Origin: a virus
DNA length: 38,279 bases
Strand: one strand, 5' to 3'
IMG/VR virus record: IMGVR_UViG_3300032240_001164
Location: 1-38,279 of that record
A program made the translations under genes and the position numbers. Under the pieces are notes generated by a model. That model had not been told where the DNA came from. It did no database searches and saw only the letters and a program-made list of their open reading frames with translations. Below, one piece after another: positions 1 through 10,900 of this stretch (the first letter of the stretch is position 1; every line of letters begins with the position of its first letter).

Positions 1-1
1 A

Positions 2-289
2 AGAGCTTCTGCAGTCAAGGCGGTAGGAACTCCAATGTTAAATCAAATTAATAAAATGGCCACAGGCGGATTAGCAGTTAGATATGACATTCCAACAAAG
101 TCTGTAATGGGCTATAGCGGTGGTGGTAATGTAAATGGTACAATTGGATCACACCTTTCAGTTGGTGAAATTAATATGCATTTTGCAGAAACACCATCAG
201 ATGGACGCAAATTGTTTGCAGAATTTAAAGAAGCTCTTAGAGTTGAAAATATTAAAGTTGGAAATTCTAAAACAATAGGGGGAAGATAA
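2..289 (+). CDS. Tail tape measure protein, C-terminal end (partial)
   Basis: The frame is open from the first bases of the window, so this is the last 95 residues of a longer protein whose start lies outside. The tail is rich in Gly, Ser and Asn and ends in a basic segment (KVGNSKTIGGR). There is no recognisable enzyme motif. Its position directly before a distal-tail-like protein and two large minor tail proteins is the usual place of the tape measure gene in siphoviruses. The call therefore rests on gene order more than on sequence. An ATG at 35 is internal and probably not a start. The stop overlaps the next ATG (TAATG), which suggests translational coupling. Confidence 0.55.
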   Translation, partial: RASAVKAVGTPMLNQINKMATGGLAVRYDIPTKSVMGYSGGGNVNGTIGSHLSVGEINMHFAETPSDGRKLFAEFKEALRVENIKVGNSKTIGGR

Positions 290-747
290 TGTCAACAGTA
301 TATTTACCACAAGGATCCCTCGTATATTTAAATGGAACAATTAAATTATCTGAGCATAATCGTGCTCCCATGACTCTTTCTACTAATAGAATTGAACAGG
401 TAAAAAGAATGGCTAATGGCTTTGCTAGAAAATATTTTGTAGCAGATAAAAAACAAATTAGTCTTTCATGGAATATGTTACCATCTTTTTCTACATATAC
501 TATTGATGGCGGATATGGAGCATTAGACCTTAAAGCATTTTATGAAGGTTCTGCAGCTCAGGCAACTGGAGCTTTATCTGGACACGCCACATTTGATGTT
601 TCAGTAAAGTACGGAGGCGTTACAGAAGTATTTACAATGTATTTTACACAGTGTTCTTTTGATTTAGTAAAAAGAAATGTTAAACAAAAAAGTGGCGATA
701 CTGCACAAGAATACTGGGATGTTTCAATAACAATGGATGAGGTGTAA
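289..747 (+). CDS. Distal tail-like minor tail protein
   Basis: This 152-residue protein is predicted to be mostly beta-strand, with no signal peptide or membrane segment. A basic patch (VKRMANGFARKYF) is followed by a strand-rich core containing SLSWNMLPSF and FDVSVKYGGV, and the protein ends WDVSITMDEV. Size, fold type and position right after the tape measure fit the distal tail (Dit-like) or minor tail proteins that cap the tail tube. I do not recognise a specific family. It starts on the stop of the tape measure gene, and the next gene begins two bases after its own stop, so it is part of the tail operon. Confidence 0.55.
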   Translation: MSTVYLPQGSLVYLNGTIKLSEHNRAPMTLSTNRIEQVKRMANGFARKYFVADKKQISLSWNMLPSFSTYTIDGGYGALDLKAFYEGSAAQATGALSGHATFDVSVKYGGVTEVFTMYFTQCSFDLVKRNVKQKSGDTAQEYWDVSITMDEV

Positions 748-749
748 TT

Positions 750-2795
750 TTGCCTTCATCCACAGACACATATACAAAGCCTTTAGCTTTTACTCCAAGC
801 CAACAATTAAAAGATGTATTTAATAAACAAATATCTATTCAAAGTTTAGTTGGATGCGAAATAGAATATAATATGAATTCATTAATTGATGGAATTACTA
901 TTACATCTGCAACGCCAGATACCGCATACACTGGCGCATCTTCTACAAATGGAAATCCTTTTAAAAAATTATTTCCAGTAGATTCTATAATTAAACCATT
1001 TAGGCCGTTGGATCCAGGAATTAAATATTTTATTTTAGGCGGCACTGGAATTACAGATACAACAAGTCAAAGTTTTTCAAATTATAGAACATTATTGTAC
1101 CCAGGAGAAGCTCCTGGGGATACCCCCCAGCCAAGAATATACTACCCTGGAGTAACTACATCATATAAATATTGGCTTTCTGCATTAAATTCAAATGCTG
1201 ATATTACATTGATATATAAGCCAGACGGTTCCACCGTTGCAGGAAATAAATATGCGATTTCAAATAAAATTATTGTAAGATTTGAAAAGTTTCATTCTAT
1301 TCCAACGGCATGTACTTTTACAGTAACAAAATCTGATAACACAACAGTATCCGTTTCTCCTACAATTTCTACTGACGGATTCGCAGTAATTTATTATGAT
1401 GGTTCAACATGGACAAAAACTGTACCTACAGAACCGATTTCGTATTCAACACCAGTAGCAATTAAATCAGTTAGGCTTCAAGCAACAAATCCAGGTGGCG
1501 GTAAATACATTGGAATTATTGAATTATCTGCCAGATGGGTAAAAGATTTAACTGCTGATATAGAATCTATATCTATAACTAAAGATTCTTCAGCATCAAA
1601 TACAGACCTGCTTCCAGTTGGAAATGTTACTGCTAATAATATGAGTTTGTCGCTTACCAAATATGATCCCGCAAATGTTAAAATGTTAGCTTATAATAGA
1701 CTTTCTTCCAGTTTTGATACTGGTCTTACATATTTGGCAAAAAATGCAGAACTTAGACCATATTTTAAAATATACCATTCAAATGGTATCATAGGAACAT
1801 CTCCAAATAAATATGATAAGGTTCCACAGGGATCTTTTTATATTAATGATTGGTCAACTACCGAATATGGAGATGCATCAATTACAGCATTAGATAATGC
1901 AAAATATTTAATGGAAACTATGTGTCCAGATATTTTATGTGAATCCTATCCAGTTACTGCAATTTTTAGAAGACTCCTAGATTCCATTGGGTTTACAAAT
2001 TATCAATTTAATCTTTTAGATGATGACAAGTCTGTTCCTCAAATAAATTACTGGTGGACAGACGATACAAAAACTGTTTGGGAATCAATTCAAGAACTAT
2101 GTAGAGATATTCAAATGAATGCCCTATTTGACGAAAATAATGTTTTACAATTTTATAGTAGAGATTATCTTTATGGGCAAACTGGATTGCAATGGAGTTT
2201 TTATCAAAATAAAGAAGGAGACATACTTCCAAATATAATTGATATTACACAGCAAGAAGTTGTAGCAGCAAATTATGTTACCGTGATTTGGCAAACACCA
2301 ACCTTGTCTACATACACAGGAAGCTCTGGTCCAGTGTGGACATCTCCAACTACATTTCTTAGTTCTGGCGGGTTATTAAAAACAATTAACGCTACCGACA
2401 TGGAATTTATTATTGACACACAAACTATTGATCCAAACGGTCAGCAACAAGCTTTTTATAACTATTCAGGATTTGTATTAATTGATTCAGAAATTATTGA
2501 GTACGAAGCCATTGGTTACGACTGTGTATTTTTAGATGGAACCAGTGGACATAAATGGATTTATTCTAGTTCAGATGTTAATAAATATTTAACTTTATGT
2601 AAATCTGGATATGCTGATCCAAATAATCCAGCTGGAACAGCTTATTTTAAACCAAGTGGAAGATACAAAGTTGTGCCCACATCTACAGATAGACCAACTG
2701 GAGGCAGAGGTTCTTTGGGGACAGTACCAGCATCACATATTGAAGCTGCACAAAAATCTATAGGCTGGACTGGCAGAGAGGTGACTTGGGCATAA
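750..2795 (+). CDS. Minor tail protein, hub-like
   Basis: This large tail protein of 681 residues starts at TTG, two bases after the previous stop. The middle (about residues 270-500) has the order usual in siphovirus hub proteins: a basal beta domain, then DWSTTEYGDASITALDNAKY, then TVWESIQELCRDIQMNALFD followed by QFYSRDYLY. Segments of this kind (activation of a small domain, then a value for the field) recur in actinophage minor tail proteins with a gp27-like fold. The N-terminal 250 residues are Ser/Thr/Pro-rich with a discoidin-like or jelly-roll look (IIELSARWVKDL). No catalytic motif was seen. The C-terminus ends abruptly, and the next protein carries what looks like the last hub domain, so the pair may form one hub. 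Confidence 0.6.
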   Translation: MPSSTDTYTKPLAFTPSQQLKDVFNKQISIQSLVGCEIEYNMNSLIDGITITSATPDTAYTGASSTNGNPFKKLFPVDSIIKPFRPLDPGIKYFILGGTGITDTTSQSFSNYRTLLYPGEAPGDTPQPRIYYPGVTTSYKYWLSALNSNADITLIYKPDGSTVAGNKYAISNKIIVRFEKFHSIPTACTFTVTKSDNTTVSVSPTISTDGFAVIYYDGSTWTKTVPTEPISYSTPVAIKSVRLQATNPGGGKYIGIIELSARWVKDLTADIESISITKDSSASNTDLLPVGNVTANNMSLSLTKYDPANVKMLAYNRLSSSFDTGLTYLAKNAELRPYFKIYHSNGIIGTSPNKYDKVPQGSFYINDWSTTEYGDASITALDNAKYLMETMCPDILCESYPVTAIFRRLLDSIGFTNYQFNLLDDDKSVPQINYWWTDDTKTVWESIQELCRDIQMNALFDENNVLQFYSRDYLYGQTGLQWSFYQNKEGDILPNIIDITQQEVVAANYVTVIWQTPTLSTYTGSSGPVWTSPTTFLSSGGLLKTINATDMEFIIDTQTIDPNGQQQAFYNYSGFVLIDSEIIEYEAIGYDCVFLDGTSGHKWIYSSSDVNKYLTLCKSGYADPNNPAGTAYFKPSGRYKVVPTSTDRPTGGRGSLGTVPASHIEAAQKSIGWTGREVTWA

Positions 2796-4498
2796 TGTAC
2801 GATCCGTATTATATAAGTCCTACTGGTAGCTCTAATGCAGTAGATTTTACCGTGTATCCAAAAATTTTACAGCAAACAGAAACCGCAGTACAGTTAGATG
2901 TTGGCGTAACTTCGCCAGCTGCTACTGCATTTAAAATTATTGCACAAAAAATTAATCCAACTACTTATGCAAATATAGGTTTACCAATAACTACTAATTT
3001 TACAAATACTCCTCCATTATCTGTACAGGGTTTAACGGCAGGCGCTACATATTCGTTTACAATTACACCAATTTCAAATGGGACTGAAGGTAAAGGTTAC
3101 ACAATTTCTCCATACACAATGGCAACTACAGTATTTAATGGGGCAGCAGCTAGAAACTCTATAAACCCTATTGATTTAGTAGCTGGACAATCATATTTAA
3201 CAATATCTAATGCAAAAAATTCAGCTAAAACTCTTTCAATGTCATACAAAGATTTTTCTTCAATTACATTACCAAGTTTTACATATGCTTCTGGTACCAC
3301 ATATTTAACAGCTGGAGCTCCTAAAAAATATAGCGAAACATACTATGCGTTTGGAACTAGTGTATTTTTAAAATCAGCATCACAAGGATATAATCCTTCT
3401 GCGGGTATTGGGTTTTTTGTTAATAATTTGGGCAAAACTGGATACTATATTTTGGTAGAAACAACAAAAGGATCTACGGCACAAGATAGAAAATCTATAA
3501 GAATTTGTAAGGCCGATGGCACAACTTTAACAACTTTAGCAGATACTCAGAGAAATGCAAAAACTACGTTTGAAGGAGTTTACGGCGGACAACAATATAA
3601 TCTGGATGTTAGAGTAAAGATTTCAAATCAAACTGTTAACATCGATGCTTTTGTAAATGGATATAAAATTAGTGCCGTTGATACAACTGGAGTAGATCCA
3701 GCAAATAGTAAAAATATACTTACAATTTTAGATCCAACCCAAACCGTGGCCCTCGTATGTGGATCAGGAGATGTAGCGTTTGACTATGCATATGCAACAA
3801 ATCTTGATATGCAAAAATATAATCAATCATTATTAGATCCAAATCTATACATTGGAAAATTTTCCAATGACCTATTAAATATGTCTTTTGGTAATATAAT
3901 GTACGATTCTTCAAATGCTCAAGATGTTTTAAAATCTGCAGCAATTGAAGATTTTGGAACCGTTGTTAGAGAAATTGCTCATGTTAAAACAAAATTAGAT
4001 GCAAGACCTGCGTTCCCAGTAAACTGGAGCACTGGTGGGAATAAAGCAATTAATATTATTGGACAAAAAATATCTAATTTTACAGCAGAGGCTTACGTAT
4101 TAAATAATTCATCGACTACAGTTCCATTAAGCGATGGTTCCCAGGCGGTATTTTATTTATATGGAAATACTGTCGGTAATTCTGGAGACATACAATATTC
4201 TACAGATGATACAGCTGATTATATTAATAAGGAACCAGCACAGTTTGCATCAAAATGGTTACAAAATCTATCTGATGTTAAAGCATTAGCAGAGTGGATT
4301 AAATCTAAGGTAATTAATAAAGGTAAAATTGTTGTAATGAATGTATTTGGAAATCCATTAATTTCCGTCGGAGATATAATTTCAGTAAAGTATACCTATC
4401 TTGGCTTACAAGGAACTGAAAAAATGATTGTGACATCTGCAACAATAGATTATCAACAAGGAGGAATAGGTACCTCAATTACTGCTAGAACTCTTTAG
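2795..4498 (+). CDS. Minor tail protein with FnIII-like and lectin-like domains
   Basis: I choose ATG 2795, which overlaps the previous stop as TAATG and has GAGAGGTGA about ten bases upstream. An in-frame TTG at 2786 lies too close to that site. The product has 567 residues. Residues about 25-115 look like a fibronectin III fold (LTAGATYSFTITPISNG). Residues about 180-310 resemble a LamG/concanavalin-type beta sandwich (GIGFFVNNLGKTGYYILVET, then YNLDVRVKISNQTVNIDAFV). The last 80 residues (NPLISVGDIISVKYTY, then GGIGTSITARTL) match the usual C-terminal hub domain of actinophage minor tail proteins. It probably helps form the tail tip and may bind surface sugars. Confidence 0.6.
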   Translation: MYDPYYISPTGSSNAVDFTVYPKILQQTETAVQLDVGVTSPAATAFKIIAQKINPTTYANIGLPITTNFTNTPPLSVQGLTAGATYSFTITPISNGTEGKGYTISPYTMATTVFNGAAARNSINPIDLVAGQSYLTISNAKNSAKTLSMSYKDFSSITLPSFTYASGTTYLTAGAPKKYSETYYAFGTSVFLKSASQGYNPSAGIGFFVNNLGKTGYYILVETTKGSTAQDRKSIRICKADGTTLTTLADTQRNAKTTFEGVYGGQQYNLDVRVKISNQTVNIDAFVNGYKISAVDTTGVDPANSKNILTILDPTQTVALVCGSGDVAFDYAYATNLDMQKYNQSLLDPNLYIGKFSNDLLNMSFGNIMYDSSNAQDVLKSAAIEDFGTVVREIAHVKTKLDARPAFPVNWSTGGNKAINIIGQKISNFTAEAYVLNNSSTTVPLSDGSQAVFYLYGNTVGNSGDIQYSTDDTADYINKEPAQFASKWLQNLSDVKALAEWIKSKVINKGKIVVMNVFGNPLISVGDIISVKYTYLGLQGTEKMIVTSATIDYQQGGIGTSITARTL

Positions 4499-4505
4499 CG
4501 AAGAA

Positions 4506-4514
4506 TGGTATAAT
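4506..4514 (+). promoter_or_regulatory. Extended -10 promoter (TGGTATAAT), leaderless placement
   Basis: TGGTATAAT lies in the 22-base gap between two tail genes. The hexamer (4509-4514) ends six bases before the ATG at 4521, so transcription would start at or next to the start codon. I see no good -35 box at the expected distance. The gene has no Shine-Dalgarno site, which fits a leaderless mRNA. The same spacing recurs upstream of the Dps gene at 34101. Confidence 0.6.
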
Positions 4515-4520
4515 GATTAG

Positions 4521-4919
4521 ATGATGACAAGAGTATCCAAAACCGACATAGCCGATGGCTACTCTATTGTTTTACCAGCAGACAGTAAAGACTTATTATT
4601 TTTAGATGCTAATAAAGTAATTATTAGAGACGCTGCTGCCTCTTCTTATGCCCACCTATTTGCTTCTTTTCCAGGTGCTGATATAGTAGATTCAGAAGCC
4701 GTAGACGCTCCTCCAGATCAAAGAGCAACAGATACAACAACAGCGGTTGCTCAAGATATTGTAGATTTAACAGCAATTGATACGATAACTTTTACAAAAT
4801 ATTTTGATCCAGTTACAAAAGAAGAATTAGTTAAAGCTACATTAAGAATTAAAAATACCAGCAAATTTGCAGCAAATGTTCAGGGGGTGGATGCTAGGAT
4901 TTATAACCCTAGTGCATAA
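4521..4919 (+). CDS. Small tail-region structural protein (unknown)
   Basis: This 132-residue acidic protein is rich in Ala, Asp and Thr. I do not recognise a family. The sequence alternates strand-like segments (YSIVLPADSKDLLFLD, TITFTKYFDPVT, LVKATLRIKNTS) and has no membrane segment or cysteine. It sits between hub-like and fibre-like genes and is therefore probably a tail component or fibre accessory protein. It has its own extended -10 promoter ending six bases upstream and no ribosome binding site, so it is probably translated from a leaderless transcript. It opens ATG-ATG, so either codon could be used. Confidence 0.6.
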   Translation: MMTRVSKTDIADGYSIVLPADSKDLLFLDANKVIIRDAAASSYAHLFASFPGADIVDSEAVDAPPDQRATDTTTAVAQDIVDLTAIDTITFTKYFDPVTKEELVKATLRIKNTSKFAANVQGVDARIYNPSA

Positions 4920-4920
4920 T

Positions 4921-5838
4921 ATGATTAAAGGAACTTATATATTTTATGAAGATGGTAAGGAAATTTTTAGACAATCTAATATTATTACCAAATTTGGAAA
5001 ACGATTTTTTACAAATGTAATCGCTGGAAATGTACCTGCTGATACAAAAGATATTGCGGTTGGAATTACCTCTACGTCTGCAACAATAAATGATACAAGA
5101 CTAGGGTTTGAATTTTATAGAATTCCAGTTTCCCTTTCGAGTATCGATATTCAAACTAGTAATGGAACTAGTACATATTCTGTTGTATATAAAGCAACGC
5201 TTCCTCAGACTGCAGCTGGCATTGTTTCAGAAGTTGGACTATATCCATCTCAAAGAATTTCTGCAAATAATTATGATAGCAAATTTATTACAGATTTTGA
5301 AAAACAATTAGATTGGTCACCTTTACCAAATTCTATTTCTGGAAATCAAAAAATTGGAAATGTATTACTATCAATGTCTTCAGGAAGCGGGACAGCTCAA
5401 GAATATATTTCATATATGGGATTAGATATTTCAGGGTATAGCATTAATGATACTTTAAAGTTGGCTTATTATAAAAATGATACAAATCTTTCATCTATTA
5501 CCTTAAAGTTTTATAATGGAGATAGCAATTATTATTCATTACCTATAACACCAGATTCTGGAACTGGATATAAAATAACAACAGATATCCCACTGAATTC
5601 ATTGTTTGGTTCTTCAACTGGATCTCCAGATAAATCTCAAATTAACAAAATTGGAATTGTCGTTACACCAACATCTGGTAATACAACAGTGGTAGGATTT
5701 GACGGATTAAGAATTAATGACGAGGACACCTTTGACCCAGCATTTGGATTAATTAGTAGATCTGTATTATCTACACCACTTACAAAGTTGGCTGGAAGAC
5801 AAGTAGACATAGAATATCGTTTAGATTTAGGATTCTAA
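4921..5838 (+). CDS. Tail protein, possible receptor-binding or baseplate component
   Basis: I place the start at ATG 4921, one base after the preceding stop. The frame could begin at TTG 4867, but that would overlap the upstream gene by 53 bases with no reason to. The product has 305 residues and is strand-rich. An N-terminal GTYIFYEDGKEIFRQSN is followed by KFGKRFFTNVIAG and a motif-poor beta domain. The second half (about residues 140-265) resembles a carbohydrate-binding jelly roll (YISYMGLDISGYSINDTLKL). I do not recognise a named family. The position between hub and fibre genes suggests a tail-tip or baseplate protein. Confidence 0.55.
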   Translation: MIKGTYIFYEDGKEIFRQSNIITKFGKRFFTNVIAGNVPADTKDIAVGITSTSATINDTRLGFEFYRIPVSLSSIDIQTSNGTSTYSVVYKATLPQTAAGIVSEVGLYPSQRISANNYDSKFITDFEKQLDWSPLPNSISGNQKIGNVLLSMSSGSGTAQEYISYMGLDISGYSINDTLKLAYYKNDTNLSSITLKFYNGDSNYYSLPITPDSGTGYKITTDIPLNSLFGSSTGSPDKSQINKIGIVVTPTSGNTTVVGFDGLRINDEDTFDPAFGLISRSVLSTPLTKLAGRQVDIEYRLDLGF

Positions 5839-5839
5839 A

Positions 5840-7945
5840 ATGGTATATCAGGATTTATTAAAAGATACATCTCAGGTAGACACAACTGATAAAAACTACT
5901 TTGATTTAATAATTACTGATTTAAAGCTTTCTACTACCTATCCACTTCAATTTAGATGGAAATATAATGACGGTACTTTTAGCCTTTGGTCTCCATCAAG
6001 AAACATTACTACTCCTGGACCAACAGTTCCAGGGGATCCTCAATTAAATGATGGTGCAGTTGTAGGCGGTGCAGGTTTTATTTCCGTAACTTGGACTGGT
6101 AAAGATGCATCTGGAAATACTCCGTATGGCTTAGATAGAGTAGATGTATATATCGCTGGTACCACATTTGGCGATGGAACAAAAGTTGCTGGTTCATTTA
6201 AACAAGCAGGAACCCAGACATTTGCAGCAGAACCTGGAATATATATAGTTCAACTTAAAGCAGTCACTGTAAATGGTGCTACATCTTTTTTCAGTAGTGC
6301 AAAAACAGTTACTGTTACTCCAACTGCTGGAGAAGCTATTGAATCCCCAATTGCACCTAGTTCTACTGGATTTACTTCTGCAAGAATATTAGGTGGAATT
6401 GAAGTTACATGGAATGGAACTTATCCTACAGCCTGGGGAGGATTTTCTGCAATTAACATTTATGCTGGAACATCATCGACTTTAACTTCTGGAACTTATA
6501 TTAAAGTCGGAACGATGACAGCAAATAAAATTTCAAATACTATTGTTATTCCACAAGATGGTACTTATGTTAAATATGACACTCCAGTATATATACATGC
6601 TAGTTCTGTAAATAAAAATAATGTTGAATCTTCAATAGTTGCAAATGTAACAAGCCAATCTTTAGGTGCAAGATCAGCTATTGCTAGCGACCTTGCAGAT
6701 CAAATTATTACTAGCGGGAAACTTGTAGATAGTGCAATAACAGAAGCTAAAATTGCAACTGGTGCAATTACTACTACTAAAATATCAGATGGTTCTATTT
6801 CAACTGCAAAAATTATTTCTGGTGCTATTACTTCTGATTTAATTATTGCATCTGCAATTACAGCAGATAAAATTGCAGCAAATGCGATTACTGCTACTAA
6901 AATTTCTGCGGGTTCAATTGATGTAACTAAATTAGCAGCTGGAACAATATCCGTTAACAATTTAGAAGCTGGACTTATAACAAGTAGCACATACGTTCGT
7001 GCGGGTACTGCAGGATCAGCAAGAGTTGAAATTGCAAGTACTACTCAAGGATCTATTTTGGCTGGTCTTTATGTTTATAATTCTGATAGTGTTGCAGTTT
7101 TATCTGCACCTTTATCTGGTGGATTATCTATTACTGGAGCGTTAACAGCAACTAGTATTTCAACATCTAGCAATAATTTTTCTGTAGATACATCTGGAAT
7201 TTTAAAAGCAGTCAGTGCAGATATATCTGGAGTGGTTAAAGCAAATGGCGGTAACATAGGTGGAATTGTAATTGCATCAGATGCAATTCAAAATGGATCA
7301 ACAAGCGGCAATTCAACATTTAGATTAGATAGTTCTGGCAAGGCTAGATTTGGATCAGCCAGTGGAAATGGAATTATTATTAATCCATCTCCAGCATCTG
7401 GAGGATATTATTTATATCACACTTCAGATGGAAGTTCATATGATTCCAAGTTTGGAGTAAGGGATGATGGTACCTTATTTGCGTATGGTGCAACTGTTAC
7501 AGGAACAATTGAAGGTTCAAGTCTGTATCTAAATAGCAGTAACTATTGGAGAGGTAATTCTGGATTTCAAGTTAGTGCTACAACTCAATCATCTACAGAT
7601 ATCGTTGAGACAGGTTCAACATATTCATCAACATCTTCCGCTTATGCATATTCAACAATTACGGTATCTGCATCAGAAGTTGCAATTTATCACCTGCCAG
7701 CATTGCAAAATAATGTTACTGTGACTAATTATATTTCTGGTTCTGGAGACCCTAGTGTTACTCAATATGCTAACTATACTTCCTCCGCTTCATTTGGACC
7801 ATATGCAAGACAAAGAACTATTGTCGCAGACCCTTATGACAATAATAAATTGAAAAAGGGTATGGCTGTTTATTATGGTCAAAGATCTTTGGTGCCTTCG
7901 ACTTCTACAGGATATGTCGGTGATCTTTGGGTAAGTTGGGCTTAA
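5840..7945 (+). CDS. Tail fibre with FnIII-like domains and repeat stalk
   Basis: This 701-residue protein has three parts. Residues about 1-280 hold two or three fibronectin III-like domains (FISVTWTGKD; GIEVTWNGTYPT). Residues about 285-380 are a run of about ten-residue repeats of the form AIT-x-x-KI-x-x-G, for example AITADKIAANAITATKIS, a pattern known from phage J-like and central fibre proteins where it builds a trimeric beta helix. The rest (390-701) is Gly/Ser-rich beta structure with a segment like a fibre head (RFGSASGNGIIINPS) and ends GYVGDLWVSWA. No signal peptide is present. It lies between the tail-tip gene and the giant adhesin, and starts two bases after the previous stop. 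It probably contacts the host. Confidence 0.75.
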   Translation: MVYQDLLKDTSQVDTTDKNYFDLIITDLKLSTTYPLQFRWKYNDGTFSLWSPSRNITTPGPTVPGDPQLNDGAVVGGAGFISVTWTGKDASGNTPYGLDRVDVYIAGTTFGDGTKVAGSFKQAGTQTFAAEPGIYIVQLKAVTVNGATSFFSSAKTVTVTPTAGEAIESPIAPSSTGFTSARILGGIEVTWNGTYPTAWGGFSAINIYAGTSSTLTSGTYIKVGTMTANKISNTIVIPQDGTYVKYDTPVYIHASSVNKNNVESSIVANVTSQSLGARSAIASDLADQIITSGKLVDSAITEAKIATGAITTTKISDGSISTAKIISGAITSDLIIASAITADKIAANAITATKISAGSIDVTKLAAGTISVNNLEAGLITSSTYVRAGTAGSARVEIASTTQGSILAGLYVYNSDSVAVLSAPLSGGLSITGALTATSISTSSNNFSVDTSGILKAVSADISGVVKANGGNIGGIVIASDAIQNGSTSGNSTFRLDSSGKARFGSASGNGIIINPSPASGGYYLYHTSDGSSYDSKFGVRDDGTLFAYGATVTGTIEGSSLYLNSSNYWRGNSGFQVSATTQSSTDIVETGSTYSSTSSAYAYSTITVSASEVAIYHLPALQNNVTVTNYISGSGDPSVTQYANYTSSASFGPYARQRTIVADPYDNNKLKKGMAVYYGQRSLVPSTSTGYVGDLWVSWA
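6700..6980 (+). repeat. In-gene tandem repeat coding for the fibre stalk
   Basis: Roughly nine imperfect coding repeats of 27-33 bases encode the AIT-x-x-KI-x-x-G pattern. They are conserved at protein level and vary in codons, so this is an old protein repeat and not a recent DNA expansion. A long open frame on the opposite strand here is a by-product of the repeat. Confidence 0.7.
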
Positions 7946-10900
7946 ATGGCACAAAAACTTTTTGTTAAAACTAATGGATTATCTTGGAACCAAGTTACTG
8001 ATTTTTTTGTTAAAACAGAAGCTGGAAAATGGTCTAAAGTAACTAGAGCATTTGTAAAAGTTGCTTCAAATGCTTGGTATCAATTTTTTCTTAATGCAGA
8101 TCTTCCAATGCCATCAAATACAGATAATATTTCTATTAGAACAGGCGGATATAATGGAGCAGTAGATTATACATACGAATTTATAGATACGCCATTATAC
8201 GGACACGATGGAGCATATACAAATTATACTTCAATATCTGGAAGAAAATTTGTTTATGCCACTACTTCGGGCGGCAATAAAAATAATTTAGAGCTAGATG
8301 ATATTTTAAATACTCAATCAAAACAAATTTTAGCAGATGGAACATATGTTCAGTATACAGTGCATGTTGCAAATGGATCGGACTCAGGAAACTCCATTGA
8401 TCCAATTTCAGATCCAATATTTATGATTAAACGTATGCCATCAATTAAATCAAAATCTTTGTCTGGAACTTTAACTGCAGGATCAACATTAACATTCAAT
8501 TTTAATTTTGCTAATAACTGGTATGAAAGCGTTGACCAAGTGGCCTCTAAAATTCAATGGTACAGATCATCAAATGGAACTAGTTTCGATACATTATTAC
8601 AAGAAACTCCTGTTTATTTATTAGTTAGCAGTGATACTTCCTCGGGACTTGTCGGAAAAGATACTTATAAAACCGTAGATCCAGATGACACTGGAAGTTA
8701 TATTGTTGTAAATGTAGTTTTATCAAATTCATATACAAACTATCCCAGTCCAGGAACGATAACAGATTCTGCAACCAAAACTTCAACAACTATATCTGGT
8801 AATATAAATATTACTACAAATGATTTTACTGATTCTGTTTTAAATGAAAGAGCATATGATAATAGCTACGGTCTAGGAGCAGGAGGCGGGTGGTATTTAA
8901 ATGCTACCGCCACTGGTGTAGATTCATCTACAACATATAGAACTAGATATAGAATATTTAACTGGCAAACTGCAGTATATTATAATATGAATGGAACTTC
9001 GTATTCAAACCCTGAATCAGCTTGGACTTCTTATACTGCAAATTCTTCTGGAACTGGTACCATTAGTAATGTTTCAATATCAAATGGAACTGCAACAATT
9101 AAAGATTATTTTTATATTGATGAAACATATTTTAATGGTTCTACATATGTTGTTAGCGGAAGTGCTCTTCCTAGATGGGCAATTGAAGTAGAAGTAGCAG
9201 CAATTAGAGCAGGAGCAACAACAACTGCATCTTATGGACTTATTTATATTCATGCTGGGATTTATCCATCTATATCAGTAAATAAAACAAGCACGTCGCC
9301 AAATACAAGTTTAACATTTTCTGGAACACTTTCTGGATATCCATCTAGCTATGTCGGATATCCGACAAAATATAAAATAGATTATGGAGATGGATCAGAT
9401 AGTGGATGGCAAACATTTTCTTATGGTACAACAACACCACAAAACTATAGCCTAAACCATTCCTATGATAATTCTGGAACTTACACTGCAACTATTTTTG
9501 CGGCTCCAATAAAAACAACAAAAACTACGACTATTACAGTTTCACCAGCATTAACAGCTCCAACGATAACAAATGTAACTCAAGTAGCAGCATATGCTCC
9601 AATTACTGCTACCGTAACTGGAGGAGGGCCATACTATCAAATGTATTGGACATACGGTGCAGCTCCAACTGGATCATTTACACCAGATGCTACATCTTCT
9701 ACAACAACGTTAACAGATTCAACTGGACCAACTTCAGTAGGTAGCGTAAATGTTTATGTTAGATCTACATCAAGTTTAAATGAAACTAGTATAGGTCCTT
9801 CAGGACTTGCCAGTGATTGGGCAAATTATCCATTTACAGTTTTAACAGATACCCCGAATCAAACGATTGCCCCAAGTGTTTCTCCGTATTATCCTACAGA
9901 CGTATATTATCCAAATTCTATTTCTTGGTCTGGTGGCACATATCCAAATGCTAAATCTGTAACTTCAGTTTTAATATATGGTATTTACCCTACAGATTTT
10001 AAATCACCCACATTTGATACTTCTGCATCTTATAGAACTGCAAACCCATATTATTTGGCATCTAATGATGGTACAGGCACACCATATTATTTTGCAGTTA
10101 GAGATACAGTAATTGGATATGATAATTTGTCATATTACTATTATTCTTATCCTAATAGATATGTTAGGTCTCAACCTGGAACACTCTCTGCTCCAACATA
10201 TGATTCGTATGTTTCATCAGTTGGTGGATTTACTACAAAAATTAATAATTATGATTCAAATAATACATATTCTGTTTCATTAGGTTCTTATAACAGTTCA
10301 ACAGTGCCTTCTGTATCTGTTAGTGCAGGTACTGTAACAATGACTGGAATGTCAGATAGTTCTTATGCATATTTTACCGTTACAGTTTCTAAGGGCGGAT
10401 ATTCAAATAATTCCTCACAAACGTATGGATATTCTGCCGCATTTTCTTCTCCAACCCCAAGTAGCGTTTCTTATAGCAGTAATACATTTACAATTAATTT
10501 TTCTGGTGGTTCTGGACCATATTACCAAGTCTGGTATCAAGCCACACAAGCTACAAGTGCACCAACATTAAGTGGAACAGTTAGTTCAACACCAGACGCC
10601 ACAGGATCTTCTTCTCCAATTACAAAAACACTTACAGGTTCGCCTGGATATACATATCACTGGTGGGTAAGATCAGCAAAAACATTAAATGCTACTGGAT
10701 CTGGAAACGTAACAGACTGGAGCGGTCCAGTATCTGTAACAATACCAAATGTTAATATGACTACAGCTCCTACATATTCGGTAACCAATACAACTACTGG
10801 TTTTACAGCATCTGTTAATAATACTCCAAATCCTTCTGGCGGAACATATGGTTTATTTTCAAACTCAAATGGAAATGCTAGTACAACAGTTAATTACAGT

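Noticed and set aside
6700-6990. Open frame of 96 codons on the minus strand
   Set aside because: It mirrors the repeat stalk of the fibre gene; its composition follows from the repeated codons, and it lacks a ribosome site.
8980-8995. TATAAT-like boxes inside genes (for example in the adhesin)
   Set aside because: In AT-rich coding sequence such hexamers occur often by chance; only those in gaps, with TG extension or a -35 box, were kept.
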